From an uncultured Lachnospiraceae bacterium (lineage in GTDB: Bacteria > Bacillota > Clostridia > Lachnospirales > Lachnospiraceae), in assembly GCA_947650155.1 (NCBI GenBank), contig CANSUS010000020.1:1-57207 (forward strand): a stretch of 57,207 bases of DNA, written 5' to 3'. Both the position numbers and the translations under genes were made by a program. How positions within the stretch are numbered: position 1 is the first letter of the stretch; each line of letters opens with the position of its first letter. The notes under the pieces were generated by a model that saw only the letters and a list, made by a program, of their open reading frames with translations, made no database searches and was not told where the DNA came from. Below, one piece after another: positions 36,969-43,982 of the stretch.

Positions 36969-37223
36969 TTGAAAGAAGAGATGAATCCATTCTTTTTGGC
37001 GGTAGCAAAACTGGCAGAGAACAGGGGGTTTGAAGTCGACGGCGTAAGAGGAGGAGCCTTGAACCTAAACCTAAATGGAGAGTTTGCGGCAGCGGTTGAT
37101 GAAACCGGCGCAATGAACTACCATCCGTACAAAGAGGTTTTCGATATGATGGATGAGGTAGCAAAGCTGCGGGAAGAGATTCCCGGTGAAGAACCAGAGG
37201 AAGGAATGAAGCTGAATATGTAA
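36969..37223 (+). CDS. hypothetical small ICE protein (84 aa)
   Basis: First gene of the element. The TTG at 36969 is preceded by AAGGAGG (36951-36957) with 11 bases spacing. In-frame upstream codons run back into the terminator region without a better site. The predicted protein has a small alpha/beta part (NPFFLAVAKLAENRGFEVDG, LNLNLNGEFAAAVDETG) and an acidic C-terminal helix. I do not recognise the family. It is probably real because of the ribosome site, the unbroken frame and its place at the head of the operon. Confidence 0.65.
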   Translation: MKEEMNPFFLAVAKLAENRGFEVDGVRGGALNLNLNGEFAAAVDETGAMNYHPYKEVFDMMDEVAKLREEIPGEEPEEGMKLNM

Positions 37224-37256
37224 TCACTATGAAACGGCGGGGAGGAAGGAGGGTAC

Positions 37257-38288
37257 ATACCAATAAAAAGTGGAACTGAAGTAACTTATGACGGCAGGAA
37301 ATATATTTCCCTTCGGGAACTCTGCAGGGATTTAAACCTTCCGTATTCTCAGGTCATGCATAAGTATTACCGAACCAAAAGTATTGAGGAGTCAGTTGAA
37401 TGGGCAAAAAAAGTGCAGGTAAAGAAAGCGGGATATGTCCTGTGGGGGCGGCAGTATGATACGCTGAATGATATCGCTAAGGCATTCGGGCTGAATACGG
37501 GTTCCCTGCGTGTGCGGGTTGCCGGAGGAAAAGCACTGGCGGTAACTGTTTCAGAAATGCTTGAAAAGGATACCATCCTGTTCCGCGGCAAGGAATATGC
37601 GGGGATATCGTCCCTTGCGGTGGCATACGGTCACGATGGCGCCCTGATAAATGAAAGACTGATATATGGGATGACACTGGAGCGGGCATTGTCCCAACCT
37701 ATCCGCCAAGTGAACAGGCCGGAATTTGCAATCGAATACGATGGGAAGATGTATGCAAGCAAGCGGCAGCTGTCCCGCGAGATCGGGATCAGTACGGGCT
37801 GCATCCATGAGATGATGGTCAATAATGACCTTGATTTTGAGACGGCAGTGGATATCCTTCTGGAAACGAAAGACCGGATAGGAATCCCAAGAGAAAAAAT
37901 GATATCCGGGCTTCCAGTCTGCATCATTGACGGAAGGGCATACAGGACGGTACAGGAGGTGGCATGTGAATTCCACCTGTCGACTAACGCGATTGCAAAC
38001 TATAAAAATAAGAACGGTTATACCGGAATGCTGGAAACATTCTGCGCGATGCAGGAAGAGACAAAAGAGTGCTATGTGGTGGACGGGGAGGCAAAGACCT
38101 GCAATGAACTGTTAAAGATGGGCTATACTTCCAGCAGTTACAGACAGGTGCCAAAGAAAAACATACCGCGTTATCCACAGTTAGCCGGGAAGGATTTTGT
38201 AAATAACTGCGTGGATGTCATGAAAATATACCGCGAGGTAAAGGAAGAAAGAATGGAGCAGGATCAGGGAATGCAGCCAATGATGTAA
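37257..38288 (+). CDS. protein of about six tandem HTH/NUMOD-like repeats, non-ATG start
   Basis: The first ATG in this frame is at 37356, but the frame is open upstream and encodes a clear extra repeat (VTYDGRKYISLRELCRDLNL). The best start is an ATA codon at 37257, four bases after AGGAGG. With this start the protein is 343 aa and consists of about six units of 45-60 residues: hydrophobic strand, G-[RK]-x-Y, then a helix pair around a [LI]-[GN]-[LI] turn (GRQYDTLNDIAKAFGLNTGSL, GKEYAGISSLAVAYG, GKMYASKRQLSREIGISTG, GRAYRTVQEVACEFHLST). The pattern recalls the small DNA-binding modules (NUMOD1/IENR1) of homing endonucleases, but no nuclease domain is present. It may bind DNA; this is inference. 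A terminator follows. Confidence 0.7.
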   Translation: MPIKSGTEVTYDGRKYISLRELCRDLNLPYSQVMHKYYRTKSIEESVEWAKKVQVKKAGYVLWGRQYDTLNDIAKAFGLNTGSLRVRVAGGKALAVTVSEMLEKDTILFRGKEYAGISSLAVAYGHDGALINERLIYGMTLERALSQPIRQVNRPEFAIEYDGKMYASKRQLSREIGISTGCIHEMMVNNDLDFETAVDILLETKDRIGIPREKMISGLPVCIIDGRAYRTVQEVACEFHLSTNAIANYKNKNGYTGMLETFCAMQEETKECYVVDGEAKTCNELLKMGYTSSSYRQVPKKNIPRYPQLAGKDFVNNCVDVMKIYREVKEERMEQDQGMQPMM

Positions 38289-38289
38289 A

Positions 38290-38330
38290 GGCGGCGCTTA
38301 CTTTAGGAATGGAGCAGGCGCCGTCTTTTT
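38290..38330 (+). terminator. intrinsic terminator after the repeat protein gene
   Basis: GGCGGCGC (38290-38297) pairs with GCGCCGTC (38318-38325), all 8 positions with one G-U, around a 20-base loop. It is followed by TTTTT. Confidence 0.7.
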
Positions 38331-38372
38331 GTATGCAGGAACAAAAATAGAAAAAGAAACAGGAGGGATACG

Positions 38373-38978
38373 ATGTCGGGATTATTCTGCAGCAGCCCGC
38401 AGCTGTGCATACTGGAAAAGCAGATGCAGCAACCGCCGGGTTACCGTCCGAGGGGAGGGGGATTCTGTGTCATGAATGAGGCGGAATGGAGGAGCCGGGG
38501 AAACTACTCGGAGATTGTGGACTGCGTCATCAGCAGGATGCAGATGGAGCATTTAAAAAGAAGGATACAGGAAATATTCAGTGAGACGGAAGAGGAGACA
38601 GTCTTCCATGATAAAAGGCACAGGAAACGGTTTTGTTCCCTGACTGCGGGAAAGCGGTCAGGGAATTTTTACAGCCATCCCAATTATGCGGCGGCGGTTT
38701 TTCTTCTGTCTGCAGATGAGGGCTTATGGGAGCGGGCGCACAGGCATGTGCCGGATACAGGTATCTACTTTGACCGCATCCGTCTCGGCGGCGTCACGCT
38801 GGAACAGTACATCTTATTCCACGCAGCGAAGGATGTCTATAACGGCACGAAGCATATCCGGCTGTCGGAACTGGCAGACCGTGAGCTGGTCGCAGACGGG
38901 ATGCTGCGCCTTATCGTGAATGCCTTTGTGATTGAAAAATGCGGTGTGGAGATCGCGGAATGGGAGGAGCAGAAATGA
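38373..38978 (+). CDS. hypothetical ICE protein, DUF6075-like
   Basis: A 201-aa protein. The ATG follows AGGAGGGATACG. The N-terminal ~75 residues include a Cys-containing stretch and an amphipathic helix. From residue ~75 there is a compact helical domain (VFHDKRHRKRFCSL, HPNYAAAVFLLSADEGLWERA, FDRIRLGGVTLEQYILFHAAKDVYNG) that resembles the DUF6075 family found in conjugative elements; I assign this from memory of the pattern only. The stop overlaps the next start by 4 bp (ATGA), coupling it to the ArdA-like gene. Function unknown. Confidence 0.65.
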   Translation: MSGLFCSSPQLCILEKQMQQPPGYRPRGGGFCVMNEAEWRSRGNYSEIVDCVISRMQMEHLKRRIQEIFSETEEETVFHDKRHRKRFCSLTAGKRSGNFYSHPNYAAAVFLLSADEGLWERAHRHVPDTGIYFDRIRLGGVTLEQYILFHAAKDVYNGTKHIRLSELADRELVADGMLRLIVNAFVIEKCGVEIAEWEEQK

Positions 38979-40612
38979 AGTTAAGGATTTCGGGGAGCAG
39001 AGGACACAGGGAGATAAACCTGCCGGTAAAGGATGCGGAGCTGGCACACTTGGGAAAACTGATTGGAGACGGCACGGAAAACCCGCGGTACAGGCTGGAA
39101 CATGTACGGGAGGAGCAGAATCCGCTGCAGAAGCTGATTGGGCAGAATGTGAACATGGACGAAGTCAATTTCTTTGCAAAAAGGATGGAGAGCCTCACGG
39201 CATATGAACAGGGCGTGCTGGAAACTTATGCGGCCGAACAGGGGATGGAGACGGTAAAAGACCTGATTAATCTTACATACAGCATGAAAGGACTGTCACT
39301 GATTACGGATTTTTCGGACGGCAGGGAAGTGGGGAGACGCCTTTACATGGATGAACATCTGGGAATATCAGAGGAAGAGAGCCGCCGGATGGATTTTGAG
39401 GCATATGGAAAGAAAGTCCTCGCGGAAGGAAACTGTAAAATCCTGCCCGGCGGTGTTTTCGTAACGCAGGGATTTGAAATGCAGGAGGTGTATAACGGCA
39501 GGACTTTTCCGGAGTATGTATACGATACGGACAAAACAGTGGCGGCTCTGGCAATGAAAAACAAGGCAGGCGGGCGGGACTACCTGTACCTGCCCACAGA
39601 TTATTATTCCGTAAATCTGATGAAAGAACGGCTGCGGATACAGGATTTAAAGGAATGCATCGTGGAAGAAGTCCACAACCTGCAGCTGCCGGAGAGCCTT
39701 GTGCCGGGACCGGACAGACTAAGATGTGTGGAGGAACTGACTTTCTTTAATGAAATGTGCCATCAGGTGGCTTGGTTTAACGCAGAGAAAATGAAACGGC
39801 TGGAAATGGCGGTGGAACTTGCCGGTGCAGAAACATATACGGATGTTACTTATATTGCAAGAAACCTGCAGGAATTTGAAGCTGTCCCGTCCGTCCATAA
39901 TGATGAGGAGTACGGGAAATTCCTTGTGACAAAATCCGGGATATTCGAGGTGGACGAACTGCTGCTGCCCCACATTGATTATGCGGGGGTTGCCGCTGAC
40001 AAAAGGGACGGGACGCTGGCAGCGAGCAGATATGTTTCGGGAGGCTTTGTAGGTACAGAAAGGGAAATCCACGAGTATCTGGAATACGACGGGGAGTTTG
40101 CTTCCCCTCTGGAAAAGGACCCGGACTGTTATCAGAGGTTCTGTCTGTATAGTCCGCTGACCGGGGGTCTTGTGGTGGACGGGGAGGATGCGGGAACCCT
40201 TTACAGCAGCGACCTCATGACATATGCGGAGGAAATAGAAAAAGCTGTATATGAAGATGACTGTGCCTCTGGGGATGTGCGGGGTCTTATGCATTATTTT
40301 GACCGCGACAGGGAAGTGGCGGCAAAGGTAGCCAGCGCATGGCCGGCCGTGAAGGAGGTGGATGGAGACCTGTACGGCGTCTTGATCTGTGAGATTACGG
40401 AATCCCTGACGGAAGGGGAAATCAGTGTGCTGAAGGATTACTGGACCGGGCAGATGAGTGACGGATGGGGAGAAGGGTTTGAGCAGCAGCCGATCCAGAC
40501 CGAAGAAGGGGAACTTTATGTAAGTTTCTGGAGCAGCGAAAACTTCTGGAAGGTAATGACGGCAGAGGAGTTAGGCATCGAACAGGAGCAGGAGATGAAA
40601 ATGTCTTTGTGA
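38975..40612 (+). CDS. large ArdA-like antirestriction protein
   Basis: A 545-aa acidic protein. ArdA proteins mimic bent B-form DNA and inhibit type I restriction enzymes, protecting incoming conjugative DNA. Two related segments are visible. The first runs from DEVNFFAKRMESLTAYEQGV to DFSDGREVGRRLYM (~residues 60-145). The second runs from VEELTFFNEMCHQVAWFNAE to VHNDEEYGKFLV (~residues 250-330). A C-terminal domain with ICEITESLTEGEISVLKDYW follows. Classical ArdA is about 165-170 aa, so this is an enlarged, duplicated form with an N-terminal segment of unknown role. The ATG overlaps the upstream stop. The ArdA assignment is probable, not certain. Confidence 0.6.
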   Translation: MKLRISGSRGHREINLPVKDAELAHLGKLIGDGTENPRYRLEHVREEQNPLQKLIGQNVNMDEVNFFAKRMESLTAYEQGVLETYAAEQGMETVKDLINLTYSMKGLSLITDFSDGREVGRRLYMDEHLGISEEESRRMDFEAYGKKVLAEGNCKILPGGVFVTQGFEMQEVYNGRTFPEYVYDTDKTVAALAMKNKAGGRDYLYLPTDYYSVNLMKERLRIQDLKECIVEEVHNLQLPESLVPGPDRLRCVEELTFFNEMCHQVAWFNAEKMKRLEMAVELAGAETYTDVTYIARNLQEFEAVPSVHNDEEYGKFLVTKSGIFEVDELLLPHIDYAGVAADKRDGTLAASRYVSGGFVGTEREIHEYLEYDGEFASPLEKDPDCYQRFCLYSPLTGGLVVDGEDAGTLYSSDLMTYAEEIEKAVYEDDCASGDVRGLMHYFDRDREVAAKVASAWPAVKEVDGDLYGVLICEITESLTEGEISVLKDYWTGQMSDGWGEGFEQQPIQTEEGELYVSFWSSENFWKVMTAEELGIEQEQEMKMSL

Positions 40613-40699
40613 AAATTTCATAAATAATCGGAATCCGCTGGATATCGGCAGGAACATGTAGTAATGTGTGTGCTGATAAAAAAGCAAAGGAGAATGCAT

Positions 40700-41032
40700 A
40701 TGGAGTTTGATCTGGATATTCTGGAACAGTTTTTTGTGGAAGTAATTGAAGATTACCGGAAGAAAATACAGGAACAGGAGGAAGCGGGGCGGATTTTCCG
40801 CAGACAGAAGGCACTGGCAGGCGAGGTGGATAGAAAGATGAAAGAACCCTGCCCAAATCTGTACCAGCTGGTGGCCGATTATGTAAGCTGTATTTATGAT
40901 CTGAACAGCATTTATCAGGAACAGCTTTACAGGCAGGGCGTAAAGGACGGGATTCGGCTCAGGAGTCTGGTAAAGGATATCGAAGAAGGAAAAGGGCAGC
41001 GGTGGGAGCAGGTAAAGGAGGAAAAATGTTAG
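40700..41032 (+). CDS. hypothetical helical ICE protein (110 aa)
   Basis: The ATG at 40700 is 7 bases after AAAGGAG; an ATG two codons earlier is only one base from that site. The predicted protein is almost entirely alpha-helical and highly charged (FDLDILEQFFVEVIEDYRKK, NLYQLVADYVSCIYDLNSIY). It has no recognised domain. Its 3' end overlaps the DUF4314 gene by 7 bp, so the two are co-translated. The function is unknown. The helix-rich form is common among small accessory proteins of these elements. Confidence 0.7.
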   Translation: MEFDLDILEQFFVEVIEDYRKKIQEQEEAGRIFRRQKALAGEVDRKMKEPCPNLYQLVADYVSCIYDLNSIYQEQLYRQGVKDGIRLRSLVKDIEEGKGQRWEQVKEEKC

Positions 41033-41289
41033 GCAGGGAAGAGATAAGGAAATTGAAAGAAGACTATCCGGAAGGCACGCAGATCCGTCTGCTGCGGATG
41101 AATGGGGAAGAGCAGATGCCTTCCGGGATGCAGGGAACAGTACGGCACGTGGATGACATCGGACAGATACATATTTCGTGGGAGAATGGAAGTTCGCTGC
41201 CTGTCAATACGGAGGAGGACGAGTTTGAAATGGTCAGCCCGCAGGAAGAGCAGGACGGAGGGATGTGCGGCATGGACGGACCAAAGTAG
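41026..41289 (+). CDS. DUF4314 domain-containing protein
   Basis: An 87-aa protein that begins at the ATG at 41026, after GGAGGAAAA, and overlaps the previous gene by 7 bp. The sequence DYPEGTQIRLLRMNGEEQMP, GMQGTVRHVDDIGQIHISWENGSSLPV and EFEMVSP is a good match to DUF4314, a small beta-rich SH3-like domain very common in conjugative elements of Firmicutes. Its function is not established. A methylase gene follows 17 bases later. Confidence 0.88.
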   Translation: MLGREEIRKLKEDYPEGTQIRLLRMNGEEQMPSGMQGTVRHVDDIGQIHISWENGSSLPVNTEEDEFEMVSPQEEQDGGMCGMDGPK

Positions 41290-41306
41290 CGGGAAGGGGG
41301 AAAAGA

Positions 41307-42359
41307 TTGAACAGCATTATCAGTTGGGTAGGCGGGAAGAAGGCGCTGCGCGACTTAATTTACCTGCGCATGCCCAGAGAATATGGCCGCTATATCGAGG
41401 TATTCGGCGGCGGCGGATGGGTATTATTCGGAAAGCCGCCGGATAAATGCATGGAGGTTTACAATGATTTCAATTCGAATCTTGCAAACCTCTTTTATTG
41501 TGTCAAGGAAAGGCCAATGGCGCTTTTAAAGGAGCTGTCTTTTCTTCCCCTAAATTCGCGGGATGAGTTTGTAACCCTGCGGAAGTTTTTGTCGATGGAG
41601 GAATTTAAGAGTGAACATCTTTCGGAAGAACTGGAGATTGCAACACAGTTCCTGAAAGAACCGGAGGCGGAAGAGATACGGCAGATCTTATCGCAGCGGG
41701 CAGAAACGGGGGACGTAAAAAGGGCGGCGGCATTTTATAAGATTATCCGTTACAGCTACGGCAGCGGATGCACATCATACGGCTGCCAGCCTTTCGACAT
41801 CCGCAAGACCTTTGCGGCCATATGGGAGGCAAACCGGAGGCTGAAAGACACGGTCATAGAGAATAAGGATTTCGAGGCGCTGATCCGTCAGTATGACAGA
41901 CCGAACGCCTTTTTTTATTGCGATCCGCCGTATTTTGAAACGGAAGGACACTACGAAGTGGTGTTCCGGAAGGAAGATCATGTAAGGCTCCGGGATACGC
42001 TGGCGGGAATCGAGGGGAAATTTATGGTGTCCTATAACGACTGTGCATATATCCGGGAACTGTATCAGGACTTCCGGATAGAATCCGTGACGAGGCTCAA
42101 CAACCTTGCCCAGAGATATGACGGCGGCTGTGAGTTCCCGGAAGTGCTGGCTGCAAATTATGACATGAACGAAAGGCGGGACAGCCTTCCGGTGCAGATG
42201 AATTTATTTGAACTGTACGGGGAACAGAAAGGCGCATCATGGCGGGGCATGGAAGTCCCGGCAGGGCAGGGAAGTGTGCCGCAGGAACCGGAAAAAAGAT
42301 GTATGGAAAGAGAGGTGGAACATGATTCAGTTAGTGGAGATGGAAGGGAAAATGAATGA
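41307..42359 (+). CDS. DNA adenine methyltransferase (Dam/D12 class)
   Basis: A 350-aa SAM-dependent N6-adenine methylase. Its N-terminus SIISWVGGKKALRDLI and motif I EVFGGGGWVLF bind SAM. The catalytic motif IV is FFYCDPPYF near residue 210. The D12-class target domain lies between them. The TTG at 41307 is used, after GGGAAGGGGG. Upstream in-frame codons lie inside the DUF4314 gene. No restriction gene is adjacent, so this is an orphan methylase, probably protecting element DNA from host or recipient restriction. The recognition site (often GATC) is unproven. The last ~40 residues overlap the next gene by 38 bp and look non-conserved. Confidence 0.88.
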   Translation: MNSIISWVGGKKALRDLIYLRMPREYGRYIEVFGGGGWVLFGKPPDKCMEVYNDFNSNLANLFYCVKERPMALLKELSFLPLNSRDEFVTLRKFLSMEEFKSEHLSEELEIATQFLKEPEAEEIRQILSQRAETGDVKRAAAFYKIIRYSYGSGCTSYGCQPFDIRKTFAAIWEANRRLKDTVIENKDFEALIRQYDRPNAFFYCDPPYFETEGHYEVVFRKEDHVRLRDTLAGIEGKFMVSYNDCAYIRELYQDFRIESVTRLNNLAQRYDGGCEFPEVLAANYDMNERRDSLPVQMNLFELYGEQKGASWRGMEVPAGQGSVPQEPEKRCMEREVEHDSVSGDGRENE

Positions 42360-42777
42360 GAACGGGTGCATAGAAATTCCCGCGGTTGTTTTGGATCAGA
42401 CGGGCATCCGGACCGGGGAGACCGTAAAGCTGATTTATATGGCAGAAAAAGAAAGCCTCGAAAATGAGGCAAAGGAATTTCTGCTCGTCCGGGCGGGACA
42501 GGATGTGGCAGGGGAGCTGGCAAAGGAAGAGGAGATCGCATTCCAGATTCCGCAGGAACTTTTAAAGGATGCGGGGATTCCGATGGATGCAGACCTTGAT
42601 ATTGTGTGTCAGGAACAGAAAATCATTATCCTGCCTGCAGAGCAGACGGCGGAGGTGGAGCTGCCGGAGGAACTGCTGGCACTGTGCAGTGAACTTGGCA
42701 TTTCTAAGGACAAAGTAAAAATTGTATTGCGCGCCACAGAGGAAGATACCCCGTGCAGAAAGGAGGAGGAAAGTTGA
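42322..42777 (+). CDS. AbrB-like hypothetical protein with two swapped-hairpin-type motifs
   Basis: A 151-aa acidic protein starting inside the 3' end of the methylase gene (38-bp overlap), after AGAGGTGG. Two segments resemble half-sites of the SpoVT/AbrB fold: GCIEIPAVVLDQTGIRTGETVKLIYM and FQIPQELLKDAGIPMDADLDIV (each I-P-x-x-x-L-x-x-x-G-I pattern). A helical tail follows. It is directly coupled (TTGA overlap) to a clear AbrB-family gene. It may be a partner or antagonist of that protein; this is inference. Confidence 0.6.
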   Translation: MIQLVEMEGKMNENGCIEIPAVVLDQTGIRTGETVKLIYMAEKESLENEAKEFLLVRAGQDVAGELAKEEEIAFQIPQELLKDAGIPMDADLDIVCQEQKIIILPAEQTAEVELPEELLALCSELGISKDKVKIVLRATEEDTPCRKEEES

Positions 42778-43061
42778 AGGAACCGGTGTATAAGCTGATG
42801 GATGAAAAGGGGCGGGTGTTAATTCCCAAAGAACTCCGCCAGAAAGCGGAGATGGAGGGCGGGGATATCATAAAGCTGTCTGCAAATGGCGGGAAACTGA
42901 CAGCAGTTAAAGTGGATATCGTTGAGGTCGGGAGCCAGAACCCGGAGGCGGTAGAGGCATATGTGAATGCCGCCGTCCGGACGATGAGCCATGAAAAACA
43001 GGTGGCACTGGCGGCGAGAATCCTAAAGTTTGCCCAACAGGGGGAGGGGAGGACAGATTGA
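42774..43061 (+). CDS. AbrB/MazE/SpoVT family DNA-binding protein
   Basis: A 95-aa transcription factor. The N-terminal half (KLMDEKGRVLIPKELRQKAE, GGDIIKLSANGGKLTAVK) is the swapped-hairpin AbrB domain, which binds DNA as a dimer. The C-terminal ~45 residues are helical. The start is a TTG at 42774 overlapping the previous stop (TTGA) and preceded by AAAGGAGGAGG. Its own stop (43059-43061) again overlaps a TTG, the first codon of the structured repeat at 43055. It probably regulates element genes. Confidence 0.85.
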   Translation: MKEPVYKLMDEKGRVLIPKELRQKAEMEGGDIIKLSANGGKLTAVKVDIVEVGSQNPEAVEAYVNAAVRTMSHEKQVALAARILKFAQQGEGRTD

Positions 43062-43153
43062 AAATTAAAAATTTTCAATCGCGAGATTTGTGTCTGCGCG
43101 CTGCTTGCCACAAACTCGTTATGCGCAAAAAGCAGCGCAGAAATGGGGAAAAG
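43055..43153 (+). repeat. structured repeat copy 1 (hairpin plus pseudoknot, leader of the next gene)
   Basis: 99 bp, about 93% identical to 44461-44558. Stem 1 is GATTGAAAATT (43056-43066) with AATTTTCAATC (43070-43080). Stem 2 is CGAG-A-TTTGTG (43082-43092) with CACAAACTCG (43109-43118). Stem 3 is GCGCTGCTT (43098-43106) with AAGCAGCGC (43130-43138). Stems 2 and 3 interleave as an H-type pseudoknot. The copy begins at the stop codon of the AbrB gene and ends with GGGGAAAAG just before the TTG at 43155. From the TTG at 43058 a 36-codon frame crosses the whole element and stops at 43168. Confidence 0.85.
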
Positions 43154-43154
43154 A

Positions 43155-43409
43155 TTGTTAAAGAGTAAATATAAGGCTTTTGAGATTAGGGACGATGATG
43201 TCAGCCAGATACTTGTGGAAGGGAACCTGCCTGCCATTGCCGGTTTTATTACCGGCTGCCATAAGGGGAGTATTATTACAATACATACGCTTGAGGGAGA
43301 ACCTTTCCTGCTTGGGCTGTCCAAGATGTTTTTATACTGCGAGGACAAGGCGTTTCTGGATAAAGAGCTGATTCCGTACCTGCGCGGCATGGACGGTGCG
43401 GGCGCATGA
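43155..43409 (+). CDS. hypothetical small ICE protein (84-88 aa)
   Basis: The TTG at 43155 lies 6 bases after GGGG, which belongs to the 3' end of the structured repeat. An in-frame ATG at 43143 inside the repeat has no ribosome site. The protein (LLKSKYKAFEIRDDDVSQIL, LPAIAGFITGCHKGSIITIH, LGLSKMFLYCEDKAFLDKEL) has no named domain that I know, but it appears globular alpha/beta. It overlaps the YodL-domain gene by 4 bp. Function unknown. Confidence 0.7.
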   Translation: MLKSKYKAFEIRDDDVSQILVEGNLPAIAGFITGCHKGSIITIHTLEGEPFLLGLSKMFLYCEDKAFLDKELIPYLRGMDGAGA

Positions 43410-43930
43410 AGAGGATATATTTCCAGAACGGTATCCTTTATTACTATGGGAACCCGGCGGGATACAGGCACGGGGAAACTATTGTGCTGGATGACCTTTT
43501 TGATAAAGAGGAGCTGGTCCGTTATGTCAGGGAAAAAGAGCAGGCAGAGGTGGAGGTCAGGTCAGGCGTGTATGACCGGCTGACAGAAGGAGGTGCAGCC
43601 ACAGAGAAAGAACCCGTGTTCGGAGAAGAAAGGAGGCTTAGGATTTATCAGTTGGGACAGGAAAGTCCTCTTATGATGCGGTTTGTCAGTCTGGCAGAGA
43701 GAAAAAAGAGGGGATATGGGGAACCGCGGCGAGGGGAATATGTTCTTGTCTATGAGGGTAAAGTCAGGAAGTTTGATCTGGAGGCTGTCTGGGAGAAGTT
43801 TGGGTTAAAAATACCGCAGGATTTTCCGGGCCATGCCCTGTCCATATCGGATGTGGTTGAATTTGCGGAGGGGAATACCAGCCGCTTTTTCTATGTGGAA
43901 CCGGCAGGCTATGAAGAAATCCTGTTTTGA
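43406..43930 (+). CDS. YodL domain-containing protein
   Basis: A 174-aa protein. From residue ~75 onward the sequence RLRIYQLGQESPLMMRFVSL, EYVLVYEGKV, LEAVWEKFGLKIPQDFPGHA and LSISDVVEF followed by FFYVEPAGYEEI matches the YodL domain, a frequent small domain in conjugative elements and phage-like regions with unknown biochemical role. The N-terminal part (FQNGILYYYGNPAGYRHGET) is not recognised. The ATG overlaps the preceding stop by 4 bp. Confidence 0.82.
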   Translation: MKRIYFQNGILYYYGNPAGYRHGETIVLDDLFDKEELVRYVREKEQAEVEVRSGVYDRLTEGGAATEKEPVFGEERRLRIYQLGQESPLMMRFVSLAERKKRGYGEPRRGEYVLVYEGKVRKFDLEAVWEKFGLKIPQDFPGHALSISDVVEFAEGNTSRFFYVEPAGYEEILF

Positions 43931-43982
43931 AAACGCAGTGAGGCAGTAAAGATGACAGAAAATTTTTGGAAGGAGGAAGGAA

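Noticed and set aside
42204-42321. Longer N-terminus for the 151-aa AbrB-like protein
   Set aside because: The in-frame extension lies inside the methylase gene, is Arg/Lys-rich and has no ribosome site; AGAGGTGG precedes the ATG at 42322.
43055-43153. Group I/II intron or classical riboswitch
   Set aside because: Far too short for a self-splicing intron, no intron boundary motifs, and the layout matches none of the riboswitch consensus patterns I know.
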